64,000 bases of DNA from Rutidosis leptorrhynchoides (lineage: Eukaryota; Streptophyta; Magnoliopsida; Asterales; Asteraceae): the NCBI RefSeq assembly GCF_046630445.1, contig NC_092335.1:627781501-627845500 (forward strand). Reading direction: 5' to 3'. Both the position numbers and the translations under genes were made by a program. How positions within the stretch are numbered: position 1 is the stretch's first letter; every line of letters begins with the position of its first letter. The notes beneath the pieces are model-generated. The model was not told the DNA's origin. It searched no databases and was given only the letters and a program-made list of their open reading frames with translations. Of this stretch, positions 1 to 9,904 are shown piece by piece.

Positions 1-83
1 TATTGTCACCCTCATCATTCGTGATCAAAGTGCATAATTTTAACTATTAAGATTAATATTAATCTTCAAGCTACTAGTCAATT
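1..83 (-). other. Left flank of E1, probably copia internal DNA
   Basis: Short AT-rich stretch ending in caatt, the 5-bp target duplication of E1 (79-83 and 13160-13164). Before E1 inserted it was continuous with 13165 onward, where a minus-strand copia primer site and LTR are seen, so it is probably copia internal sequence. It contains an 18-bp AT-rich palindrome (49-66). No reading frame can be assigned. Confidence 0.4.
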
Positions 84-3000
84 TGTAGTGACCCGAACTT
101 TTCCATGTTTATATATATTAATTGAGATTGATATTTACATGATTAAATGTTTTCAACATGTTAAGCAATCAAACTTGTTAAGACTTGATTAATTGAAATA
201 TGTTTCATATAGACAATTGACCACCCAAGTTGATCGGTGATTCACGAACGTTAAAACTTGTAAAAAATATATGATGACATATATATGGATATATATATAT
301 ATAGTTAACATGATACTATGATAAGAAAACATATCATAAAGTATATTAACAATGAACTACATATGTAAAAACAAGACTACTAACTTAATGATTTTTAAAC
401 GAGACATATATGTAACGATTATCGTTGTAAAGACATTTAATGTATATATATCATATTAAGAGATATTCATACATGATAATATCATGATAATATAATAATT
501 TAAAATCTCATTTGATATTATAAACATTGGGTTAACAACATTTAACAAGGTCGTTAACCTAAAGGTTTCAAAACAACACTTACATGTAACGACTAACGAT
601 GACTTAACGACTCAGTTAAAATGTATATACATGTAGTGTTTTAATATGTATTTATACACTTTTGAAAGACTTCAATACACTTATCAAAATACTTCTACTT
701 AACAAAAATGCTTACAATTACATCCTCGTTCAGTTTCATCAACAATTCTACTCGTATGCACCCGTATTCGTACTCGTACAATACACAGCTTTTAGATGTA
801 TGTACTATTGGTATATACACTCCAATGATCAGCTCTTAGCAGCCCATGTGAGTCACCTAACACATGTGGGAACCATCATTTGGCAACTAGCATGAAATAT
901 CTCATAAAATTACAAAAATATGAGTAATCATTCATGACTTATTTACATGAAAACAAAATTACATATCCTTTATATCTAATCCATACACCAACGACCAAAA
1001 ACACCTACAAACACTTTCATTCTTCAATTTTCTTCATCTAATTGATCTCTCTCAAGTTCTATCTTCAAGTTCTAAGTGTTCTTCATAAATTCCAAAAGTT
1101 CTAGTTTCATAAAATCAAGAATACTTTCAAGTTTGCTAGCTCACTTCCAATCTTGTAAGGTGATCATCCAACCTCAAGAAATCTTTGTTTCTTACAGTAG
1201 GTTATCATTCTAATACAAGGTAATAATCATATTCAAACTTTGGTTCAATTTCTATAACTATAACAATCTTATTTCAAGTGATGATCTTACTTGAACTTGT
1301 TTTCGTGTCATGATTCTGCTTCAAGAACTTCGAGCCATCCAAGGATCCATTGAAGCTAGATCCATTTTTCTCTTTTCCAGTAGGTTTATCCAAGGAAATT
1401 AAGGTAGTAATGATGTTCATAACATCATTCGATTCATACATATAAAGCTATCTTATTCGAAGGTTTAAACTCGTAATCACTAGAACATAGTTTAGTTAAT
1501 TCTAAACTTGTTCGCAAACAAAAGTTAATCCTTCTAACTTGACTTTTAAAATCAACTAAACACATGTTCTATATCTATATGATATGCTAACTTAATGATT
1601 TAAAACCTGGAAACACGAAAAACACCGTAAAACCGGATTTACGCCGTCGTAGTAACACCGCGGGCTGTTTTGGGTTAGTTAATTAAAAACTATGATAAAC
1701 TTTGATTTAAAAGTTGTTATTCTGAGAAAATGATTTTTATTATGAACATGAAACTATATCCAAAAATTATGGTTAAACTCAAAGTGGAAGTATGTTTTCT
1801 AAAATGGTCATCTAGACGTCGTTCTTTCGACTGAAATGACTACCTTTACAAAAACGACTTGTAACTTATTTTTCCGACTATAAACCTATACTTTTTCTGT
1901 TTAGATTCATAAAATAGAGTTCAATATGAAACCATAGCAATTTGATTCACTCAAAACGGATTTAAAATGAAGAAGTTATGGGTAAAACAAGATTGGATAA
2001 TTTTTCTCATTTTAGCTACGTGAAAATTGGTAACAAATCTATTCCAACCATAACTTAATCAACTTGTATTGTATATTATGTAATCTTGAGATACCATAGA
2101 CACGTATACAATGTTTCGACCTATCATGTCGACACATCTATATATATTTCGGAACAACCATAGACACTCTATATGTGAATGTTGGAGTTAGCTATACAGG
2201 GTTGAGGTTGATTCCAAAATATATATAGTTTGAGTTGTGATCAATACTGAGATACGTATACACTGGGTCATGGATTGATTCAAGATAATATTTATCGATT
2301 TATTTCTGTACATCTAACTGTGGACAACTAGTTATAGGTTACTAACGAGGACAGCTGACTTAATAAACTTAAAACATCAAAATATATTAAAAGTGTTGTA
2401 AATATATTTTGAACATACTTTAATATATATGTATATATTGTTATAGGTTCGTGAATCAACAGTGGCCAAGTCTTACTTCCCGACGAAGTAAAAATCTGTG
2501 AAAGTGAGTTATAGTCCCACTTTTAAAATCTAATATTTTTGGGATGAGAATACATGCAGGTTTTATAAATGATTTACAAAATAGACACAAGTACGTGAAA
2601 CTACATTCTATGGTTGAATTATCGAAATCGAATATGCCCCTTTTTATTAAGTCTGGTAATCTAAGAATTAGGGAACAGACACCCTAATTGACGCGAATCC
2701 TAAAGATAGATCTATTGGGCCTAACAAACCCCATCCAAAGTACCGGATGCTTTAGTACTTCGAAATTTATATCATATCCGAAGGGTGTCCCGGAATGATG
2801 GGGATATTCTTATATATGCATCTTGTTATTGTCGGTTACCAGGTGTTCACCATATGAATGATTTTTATCTCTATGTATGGGATGTGTATTGAAATATGAA
2901 ATCTTGTGGTCTATTATTATGATTTGATATATATAGGTTAAACCTATAACTCACCAACATTTTTGTTGACGTTTTAAGCATGTTTATTCTCAGGTGATTA

Positions 3001-3307
3001 TTAAGAGCTTTCGCTGTCGCATACTTAAATAAGGACGAGATTTGGAGTCCATGCTTGTATGATATTGTATAAAAACTGCATTCAAGAAACTGATTTCGAT
3101 GTAACATATTTGTATTGTAAACCATTATGTAATGGTCGTGTGTAAACCATTACGTAAAGCTTTTTAAACCTTTATTGATGAAATAAAGGTTATGGTTTGT
3201 TTTAAAATGAATGCAGTCTTTGAAAAACGTCTCATATAGAGGTCAAAACCTCGCAACGAAATCAATTAATATGGAACGTTTTTAATCAATAAGAACGGGA
3301 CATTTCA
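84..3307 (+). repeat. 5' LTR of E1 (3224 bp)
   Basis: Begins TGTAGTGACCCG and ends in ...TTTCA just before the primer site; matches 9905-13159 almost base for base. Such a long LTR is unusual for Tekay elements but occurs in them. An AATAAA (about 3181-3186) near its end could be the poly(A) signal. Short frames inside it are duplicated in the other LTR and match no family. Confidence 0.95.
969..975 (+). promoter_or_regulatory. Candidate TATA box of the E1 LTR
   Basis: TTTATAT followed about 50-60 bases later by a CT-rich, ATG-poor stretch (1010-1110) that looks like a plant 5' leader. No start-site evidence is available; the same sequence recurs in the 3' LTR. Confidence 0.25.
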
Positions 3308-3309
3308 GT

Positions 3310-3321
3310 TGGTATCCGAGC
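3310..3321 (+). other. Primer binding site of E1
   Basis: TGGTATCCGAGC, two bases after the LTR end, matches the usual complement of initiator tRNA-Met with one change (CC for CA). The leader that follows is clearly related to that of E2 at 40654. Confidence 0.85.
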
Positions 3322-3516
3322 GATGGTCTTAGAGAACCAGAATTTTGCATTAGTGTGTCTTATCTAGTTTGTTAGGATGCATTAGTGAGTCTGGACTTCG
3401 ACCGTGTTTACTTGAAAAATGATTGCTTAACAAATTTTGTTGGAAACTATATATTTTTAACATGTGAATATTATGTGATATATTAATCTCTTAACGTGTT
3501 TGATATTATGTGATAG

Positions 3517-4131
3517 ATGTCTACCTCTAGAACAAGTCCCATTGACTCACCTAATAATAATGAAGAGTCAAATGTAAATTGGAATGATTCGTGGACTGAT
3601 TCACAAGTTCCCGAAGAGGAACCGGAAGAAGAGTCGGAACCGGAAGAAGAATCGGAACCGGAAGAAGAATCGGAACCGGATGAAGAAATAGAACCGGTGG
3701 GGGAAATAATAAAACGGTTAAGTAAAAGAAAATCCTCAACCAACCGACCAAGGTTAATTATGGTCAATGGTGTTTCCGCCAAGGAAGCAAAATATTGGGA
3801 GGATTACCAATTCTCCGATGAATCAGATTCCGACGAGAATTCCGATGATGTTATAGAAATTACCCCAACTGAATTTAAAAAGGCAAAAGAAAATAATAAG
3901 GGAAAGGGCATAAAAATAGAGAAATCTAATTCCAACCCCGATGAACTGTATATGTATCGTCAACCCCCGAAGTCCTTAAGTTGTAACAATGACCCGGGAA
4001 CCTCTAAACCACCAGGTTTTTCTAAACCAATGTGGATAACGATGGCTCGTATTAGGGGAACATCATATATCCCTAGAAACTTGGCAAAACGAACAAAAAT
4101 CGAAGAAGAAGAAACGAACGAGTCGGAATAA
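3517..4131 (+). CDS. E1 accessory ORF 1: acidic repeat protein, 204 aa
   Basis: An intact ORF about 200 bases after the primer site, upstream of the F-box ORF and gag, in the sense direction. The N-terminal third is very acidic and holds three to four copies of a six-residue unit (EEESEP), encoded by an 18-nt tandem repeat at about 3619-3690. A basic patch (KRLSKRKSS, about residues 68-76) could be a nuclear signal. The middle is Asp/Ser-rich, and the C-terminal part is Lys/Pro-rich and ends acidic. No enzyme motif or membrane segment is visible and I do not recognise the family. Its position matches the 182-aa ORF of E2, but the two are not clearly homologous. The role is unknown; an intrinsically disordered protein is likely. 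Confidence 0.6.
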   Translation: MSTSRTSPIDSPNNNEESNVNWNDSWTDSQVPEEEPEEESEPEEESEPEEESEPDEEIEPVGEIIKRLSKRKSSTNRPRLIMVNGVSAKEAKYWEDYQFSDESDSDENSDDVIEITPTEFKKAKENNKGKGIKIEKSNSNPDELYMYRQPPKSLSCNNDPGTSKPPGFSKPMWITMARIRGTSYIPRNLAKRTKIEEEETNESE

Positions 4132-4266
4132 GAGAGTTGTATTCGTGTGGTGTAATATATGTAATATAGTGTTCTTATGCTTATTGATATATGTAAAAAT
4201 TGCTTGTATTAATAAGTATTTTTTATGAATCTAACTCTTGTCTATTTTACAGTTTAAAAACACAAA

Positions 4267-4950
4267 ATGGATAGACAACCCAATATTTTAAGAGACCTAC
4301 CCGGAGACATGATTGATGAAATCTTGTCTAGAGTCGGCCAGAATTCCTCGGCACAACTATTTAAGGCGAGATCAGTTTGTAAGACATTCGAAGAACGTTC
4401 CAAGAATGTCTTGGTTTATAAGAGACTTTCGTTTGAAAGATGGGGGATATCACATTGGGAAACCCATAAGTTACGATGTGTTTACTTTGACGCATATATT
4501 GCGGGGAACCCAAATGCTATTTTACGCAACGGGTTAAGAAATTATTTTGACTCAATATATCCGAATATTGGACTTCGTGATTTAGAAAAAGCGGCTAACA
4601 TGCAACATAAAGAAGCATGTTATGCTTACGGATTAGTAATGTTCGCTTCTCACCAAAGTGAGAACAAGAACATCGGGCTACAACTATTAAACAAAACATT
4701 TCCACAAGTGACGGAGTCGGTAATTGGGGTAAGAAATGAGGTTTTTAGATTATTACGGGACTGTTGGACATTACGTAACCCTCGTCCCTTTGATGACGTT
4801 ACAACACGCTGTCTTATCAACGGCCATAACGGTTATGTTGCACAAGACCAAGGATGGGAAGTAGTCCTAGTAAAACCAGAATGCATGACTTGTTTCTGGA
4901 CGTATGAATTACGTGTCTTTATTGCCTTTGCTGAACGACTTGTGTACTAG
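4267..4950 (+). CDS. E1 accessory ORF 2: F-box protein, 227 aa
   Basis: An intact ORF between accessory ORF 1 and gag. Residues about 8-55 form an F-box: LRDLPGDMIDEIL, then VCKTF and VYKRLSF. After it come a W-rich linker, then a Sel1-like stretch (LEKAANMQHKEACYAYGLVMF, split here by its Met-Gln turn, about residues 112-132) and a Cys-containing tail. This order is that of the plant F-box family around At2g35280/At1g67623, which are usually somewhat longer at the C-terminus (known family layout, recalled not searched). F-box proteins are substrate adaptors of SCF ubiquitin ligases. Because it lies inside the LTRs, in sense and without introns, it is best read as a host gene captured by the retrotransposon. 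Whether it is translated, and what it targets, is not visible. Confidence 0.8.
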   Translation: MDRQPNILRDLPGDMIDEILSRVGQNSSAQLFKARSVCKTFEERSKNVLVYKRLSFERWGISHWETHKLRCVYFDAYIAGNPNAILRNGLRNYFDSIYPNIGLRDLEKAANMQHKEACYAYGLVMFASHQSENKNIGLQLLNKTFPQVTESVIGVRNEVFRLLRDCWTLRNPRPFDDVTTRCLINGHNGYVAQDQGWEVVLVKPECMTCFWTYELRVFIAFAERLVY

Positions 4951-5130
4951 CTAGAATTGTCTTCACAACTATCTTGTATCAAAGTTATTGTGTGCTATAT
5001 TTCATGCTTTATGTAAAATAAGCGGTATTGTAAGTTTGTAAAATATTGTATAAAAGTTTGAACGCGAAATATTATTATAATCAGTTTTTCATATAGAATT
5101 GTAGTAGTTGAATTGTATATTAGCTACTAA

Positions 5131-5165
5131 GTATGAACTTAACGGGTAGGTACTACCCGAATTTA
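5131..5165 (+). repeat. Internal copy of a PPT-like junction motif
   Basis: Contains TTAACGGGTAGGTACTACCC, a near-palindrome (GGGTA/TACCC) that matches the end of the E1 internal region just before the 3' LTR (9891-9904). Related copies sit in E2 at 41712 and 42214. It lies between the F-box ORF and gag. Confidence 0.6.
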
Positions 5166-5282
5166 AACTTATAAAACGCTAATATGAAGAAAAAGCTTTT
5201 ATAAATGAGTTCATATTATGCTACGAAATACTATTAACTACTCTTAATATTCTGTATGATTAACTAGTTCCATTTAACTATT

Positions 5283-8200
5283 TTGAAGGAAATGGCACCG
5301 ACTACTCGACACACCGTGAATATGAATGAAGAGGAATTCCGTACTTTTCTAGCTTCAAACATAGCCGCAGTACAGGCTGCGCTACATACCAACAATAACC
5401 TTGGATCTAGCAGTACAGGAAATCGTGTAGGATGCACCTACAAAGAATTCACTGCCTGCAAACCTTTGGAATTTGATGGAACCGAAGGACCGATCGGATT
5501 GAAACGGTGGACCGAGAAGGTTGAATCGGTGTTTGCCATAAGTAAGTGTACTGAAGAGGACAAAGTGAAGTACACTACGCATACCTTCACAGGTTCTGCG
5601 TTAACATGGTGGAATACCTATCTAGAGCAAGTGGGACAAGATGATGCGTACGCACTACCGTGGTCAGCATTCAAGCACTTGATGAACGAGAAGTACCGTC
5701 CCAGAACCGAGGTCAATAAGCTCAAGACAGAACTTAGAGGGTTACGAACCCAAGGATTTGATATTACCATGTACGAAAGACGATTCACAGAATTGTGCCT
5801 ATTGTGTCCGGGAGCATTCGAAGATGAGGAAGAGAAGATCGACGCGTTTGTGAAAGGATTACCGGAAAGAATCCAAGAAGATATAAGTTCACACGAGCCC
5901 GCCTCCATACAACAGGCATGTAGAATGGCTCACAAACTAGTGAACCAGATTGAAGAAAGAATTAAAGAACAGACTGCTGAAGAGGCCAATGTGAAGCAAG
6001 TCAAAAGAAAGTGGGAGGAAAACGGTGATAAGAATCACCAATACAACAACAACAGCAATTACAACAATAATCGCAACAATTATCCCAACAATCGCAACAT
6101 CAATCGCAACTACAACAAACGGCCCAACAACAACAACAACAACAACAACAACAGCAACTACAACAATCATCCCAACAACAATAATAACCGCAACAACAAC
6201 AACAATCAGAAGCAGCTATGCCAAAGGTGTGAAAAGAATCACTCGGGGTTCTGCACCAAATTTTGCAACAAGTGTAAAAGAAATGGTCATAGCGCGGCGA
6301 AGTGTGAGGTCTACGGACCAGGGGTTAATAGAACGAAAGGAACAAATGGTGTCGGAACGAGTAATGGCGGAGCAAGTAGTGTCAGAGCAAGTTATGCCAA
6401 TGTAGTTTGTTATAAATGTGGAAAACCAGGCCACATTATTAGAAATTGCCCGAACCAGGAGAACACGAATGGACAAGGCCGTGGAAGAGTTTTCAATATT
6501 AATGCGGTAGAGGCACAGGAAGACCCGGAGCTTGTTACGGGTACGTTTCTTATTGACAATAAATCTGCTTACGTTTTATTTGATTCGGGTGCGGATAGAA
6601 GCTATATGAGTAGAGATTTTTGTGCTAAATTAAGTTGTCCATTGACGCCTTTGGATAGTAAATTTTTACTCGAATTAGCAAATGGTAAATTAATTTCAGC
6701 AGATAATATATGTCGGAATCGAGAAATTAAACTGGTTAGCGAAACATTTAAGATTGATTTGATACCAGTAGAGTTAGGGAGTTTTGATGTGATAATCGGT
6801 ATGGACTGGTTGAAAGAAGTGAAAGCGGAGATCGTTTGTTACAAAAATGCAATTCGCATTATACGAGAAAAAGGAAAACCCTTAATGGTGTACGGAGAAA
6901 AGGGCAACACGAAGCTACATCTTATTAGTAATTTGAAGGCACAAAAACTAATAAGAAAAGGTTGCTATGCTGTTCTAGCACACGTCGAGAAAGTACAAAC
7001 TGAAGAAAAGAGCATCAATGATGTTCCCATTGCAAAAGAATTTCCCGATGTATTTCCGAAAGAATTACCGGGATTACCCCCACATCGATCCGTTGAATTT
7101 CAAATAGATCTTGTACCAGGAGCTGCACCAATAGCTCGTGCTCCTTACAGACTCGCACCCAGCGAGATGAAAGAACTGAAAAGCCAATTACAAGAACTTT
7201 TAGAGCGTGGTTTCATTCGACCAAGCACATCACCGTGGGGAGCTCCTGTTTTGTTTGTCAAGAAGAAAGATGGTACATTCAGGTTGTGTATCGACTACCG
7301 AGAGTTGAACAAACTTACCATCAAGAACCGCTACCCACTACCGAGAATCGACGACTTATTTGATCAACTACAAGGCTCGTCTGTTTATTCAAAGATTGAC
7401 TTACGTTCCGGGTATCATCAAATGCGGGTGAAAGAAGATGATATTCCAAAGACTGCTTTCAGAACACGTTACGGTCATTACGAGTTTATGGTCATGCCGT
7501 TTGGTTTAACTAATGCACCAGCTGTGTTCATGGACCTTATGAACCGAGTGTGTGGACCATACCTTGACAAGTTTGTCATTGTTTTCATTGATGACATACT
7601 TATTTACTCAAAGAATGACCAAGAACACGGTGAACATTTGAGAAAGGTGTTAGAAGTATTGAGGAAGGAAGAATTGTACGCTAAGTTTTCAAAGTGTGCA
7701 TTTTGGTTGGAAGAAGTTCAATTCCTCGGTCACATAGTGAACAAAGAAGGTATTAAGGTGGATCCGGCAAAGATAGAAACTGTTGAAAAGTGGGAAACCC
7801 CGAAAACTCCGAAACACATACGCCAGTTTTTAGGACTAGCTGGTTACTACAGAAGGTTCATCCAAGACTTTTCCAGAATAGCAAAACCCTTGACTGCATT
7901 AACGCATAAAGGGAAGAAATTTGAATGGAATGATGAACAAGAGAAAGCGTTTCAGTTATTGAAGAAAAAGCTAACTACGGCACCTATATTGTCATTGCCT
8001 GAAGGGAATGATGATTTTGTGATTTATTGTGATGCATCAAAGCAAGGTCTCGGTTGTGTATTAATGCAACGAACGAAGGTGATTGCTTATGCGTCTAGAC
8101 AATTGAAGATTCACGAACAAAATTATACGACGCATGATTTGGAATTAGGCGCGGTTGTTTTTGCATTAAAGACTTGGAGGCACTACTTATATGGGGTCAA

Positions 8201-9869
8201 AAGTATTATATATACCGACCACAAAAGTCTTCAACACATATTTAATCAGAAACAACTGAATATGAGGCAGCGTAGGTGGATTGAATTATTGAATGATTAC
8301 GACTTTGAGATTCGTTACCACCCGGGGAAGGCAAATGTGGTAGCCGATTCCTTGAGCAGGAAGGACAGAGAACCCATTCGAGTAAAATCTATGAATATAA
8401 TGATTCATAATAACATTACTACTCAAATAAAGGAGGCGCAACAAGGAGTTTTAAAAGAGGGAAATTTAAAGGATGAAATACCCAAAGGATCGGAGAAGCA
8501 TCTTAATATTCGGGAAGACGGAACCCGGTATAGGGCTGAAAGGATTTGGGTACCAAAATTTGGAGATATGAGAGAAATGGTACTTAGAGAAGCTCATAAA
8601 ACCAGATACTCAATACATCCTGGAACGGGGAAGATGTACAAGGATCTCAAGAAACATTTTTGGTGGCCGGGTATGAAAGCCGATGTTGCTAAATACGTAG
8701 GAGAATGTTTGACGTGTTCTAAGGTCAAAGCTGAGCATCAGAAACCATCAGGTCTACTTAAACAACCCGAAATCCCGGAATGGAAATGGGAAAACATTAC
8801 CATGGATTTCATCACTAAATTGCCAAGGACTGCAAGTGGTTTTGATACTATTTGGGTAATAGTTGATCGTCTCACCAAATCAGCACACTTCCTACCAATA
8901 AGAGAAGATGACAAGATGGAGAAGTTAGCACGACTGTATTTGAAGGAAGTCGTCTCCAGACATGGAATACCAATCTCTATTATCTCTGATAGGGATGGCA
9001 GATTTATTTCAAGATTCTGGCAGACATTACAGCAAGCATTAGGAACTCGTCTAGACATGAGTACTGCCTATCATCCACAAACTGATGGGCAGAGCGAAAG
9101 GACGATACAAACGCTTGAAGACATGCTACGAGCATGTGTTATTGATTTCGGAAATAGTTGGGATCGACATCTACCGTTAGCAGAATTTTCCTACAACAAC
9201 AGCTACCATTCAAGCATTGAGATGGCGCCGTTTGAAGCACTTTATGGTAGAAAGTGTAGGTCTCCGATTTGTTGGAGTGAGGTGGGGGATAGACAGATTA
9301 CGGGTCCGGAGATTATACAAGAAACTACCGAGAAGATCATCCAAATTCAACAACGGTTGAAAACTGCCCAAAGTCGACAAAAGAGCTACGCTGACATTAA
9401 AAGAAAAGATATAGAATTTGAAATTGGAGAGATGGTCATGCTTAAAGTTGCACCTTGGAAAGGCGTTGTTCGATTTGGTAAACGAGGGAAATTAAATCCA
9501 AGGTATATTGGACCATTCAAGATTATTGATCGTGTCGGACCAGTAGCTTACCGACTAGAGTTACCTCAACAACTCGCGGCTGTACATAACACTTTCCACG
9601 TCTCGAATTTAAAGAAATGTTTTGCTAAAGAAGATCTCACTATTCCGTTAGATGAAATCCAAATCAACGAAAAACTTCAATTCATCGAAGAACCCGTCGA
9701 AATAATGGATCGTGAGGTTAAAAGACTTAAGCAAAACAAGATACCAATTGTTAAGGTTCGATGGAATGCTCGTAGAGGACCCGAGTTCACCTGGGAGCGT
9801 GAAGATCAGATGAAGAAGAAATACCCGCATCTATTTCCAGAAGATTCGTCAACACCTTCAACAGCTTAA
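5283..9869 (+). CDS. E1 gag-pol polyprotein, Tekay chromovirus, 1528 aa
   Basis: One intact frame. Gag core about residues 55-225 (LTWWNTYL). An Asn-rich stretch about 251-309. Two zinc-knuckle-like clusters, one at 313-341 and a CCHC knuckle [14 protein letters not shown] at 376-389. Protease DSGA at 434-437. Reverse transcriptase about 585-790, with FIDD at the catalytic site (768-771). RNase H starts near 905 (CDASKQGLG). Integrase has an HHCC zinc domain, then the D, D, E core (MDFITKL, SDRDGRF, and HPQTDGQSE with the E further on). The C-terminal tail of about 45 residues (VKVRWN, FTWERED) matches the chromodomain-like tail of Tekay elements. Start: the second Met (5292) is in a better context (AGGAAATGG) and may be the true one. 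Gag-pol in a single frame is normal for this clade. Confidence 0.96.
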   Translation: MKEMAPTTRHTVNMNEEEFRTFLASNIAAVQAALHTNNNLGSSSTGNRVGCTYKEFTACKPLEFDGTEGPIGLKRWTEKVESVFAISKCTEEDKVKYTTHTFTGSALTWWNTYLEQVGQDDAYALPWSAFKHLMNEKYRPRTEVNKLKTELRGLRTQGFDITMYERRFTELCLLCPGAFEDEEEKIDAFVKGLPERIQEDISSHEPASIQQACRMAHKLVNQIEERIKEQTAEEANVKQVKRKWEENGDKNHQYNNNSNYNNNRNNYPNNRNINRNYNKRPNNNNNNNNNSNYNNHPNNNNNRNNNNNQKQLCQRCEKNHSGFCTKFCNKCKRNGHSAAKCEVYGPGVNRTKGTNGVGTSNGGASSVRASYANVVCYKCGKPGHIIRNCPNQENTNGQGRGRVFNINAVEAQEDPELVTGTFLIDNKSAYVLFDSGADRSYMSRDFCAKLSCPLTPLDSKFLLELANGKLISADNICRNREIKLVSETFKIDLIPVELGSFDVIIGMDWLKEVKAEIVCYKNAIRIIREKGKPLMVYGEKGNTKLHLISNLKAQKLIRKGCYAVLAHVEKVQTEEKSINDVPIAKEFPDVFPKELPGLPPHRSVEFQIDLVPGAAPIARAPYRLAPSEMKELKSQLQELLERGFIRPSTSPWGAPVLFVKKKDGTFRLCIDYRELNKLTIKNRYPLPRIDDLFDQLQGSSVYSKIDLRSGYHQMRVKEDDIPKTAFRTRYGHYEFMVMPFGLTNAPAVFMDLMNRVCGPYLDKFVIVFIDDILIYSKNDQEHGEHLRKVLEVLRKEELYAKFSKCAFWLEEVQFLGHIVNKEGIKVDPAKIETVEKWETPKTPKHIRQFLGLAGYYRRFIQDFSRIAKPLTALTHKGKKFEWNDEQEKAFQLLKKKLTTAPILSLPEGNDDFVIYCDASKQGLGCVLMQRTKVIAYASRQLKIHEQNYTTHDLELGAVVFALKTWRHYLYGVKSIIYTDHKSLQHIFNQKQLNMRQRRWIELLNDYDFEIRYHPGKANVVADSLSRKDREPIRVKSMNIMIHNNITTQIKEAQQGVLKEGNLKDEIPKGSEKHLNIREDGTRYRAERIWVPKFGDMREMVLREAHKTRYSIHPGTGKMYKDLKKHFWWPGMKADVAKYVGECLTCSKVKAEHQKPSGLLKQPEIPEWKWENITMDFITKLPRTASGFDTIWVIVDRLTKSAHFLPIREDDKMEKLARLYLKEVVSRHGIPISIISDRDGRFISRFWQTLQQALGTRLDMSTAYHPQTDGQSERTIQTLEDMLRACVIDFGNSWDRHLPLAEFSYNNSYHSSIEMAPFEALYGRKCRSPICWSEVGDRQITGPEIIQETTEKIIQIQQRLKTAQSRQKSYADIKRKDIEFEIGEMVMLKVAPWKGVVRFGKRGKLNPRYIGPFKIIDRVGPVAYRLELPQQLAAVHNTFHVSNLKKCFAKEDLTIPLDEIQINEKLQFIEEPVEIMDREVKRLKQNKIPIVKVRWNARRGPEFTWEREDQMKKKYPHLFPEDSSTPSTA

Positions 9870-9890
9870 AATTTTGGGACGAAATTTATT

Positions 9891-9904
9891 TAACGAGTAG
9901 GTAC
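9891..9904 (+). other. Polypurine-tract region of E1
   Basis: The stretch GGGACGAAATTT...TTTAACGAGTAGGTAC (about 9877-9904, read with a short gap) stands directly before the 3' LTR. The same block precedes the 3' LTR of E2 (44341-44370), so it is the conserved plus-strand priming region. Confidence 0.7.

Noticed and set aside
662-895. 77-codon frame in the E1 LTR, repeated at 10485-10718
   Set aside because: It is copied simply because the LTR is duplicated; no homology and it lies in LTR non-coding sequence.
2871-3125. 84-codon minus frame in the E1 LTR (and 12694-12948)
   Set aside because: Chance frame in a duplicated LTR, no recognisable domain.
3483-3782. Ser/Gly repeat frame on the minus strand
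   Set aside because: Antisense of the acidic repeat ORF of E1.
6025-6405. Thr/Ile-rich plus frame
   Set aside because: Out-of-frame reading of the Asn-rich repeat in E1 gag.
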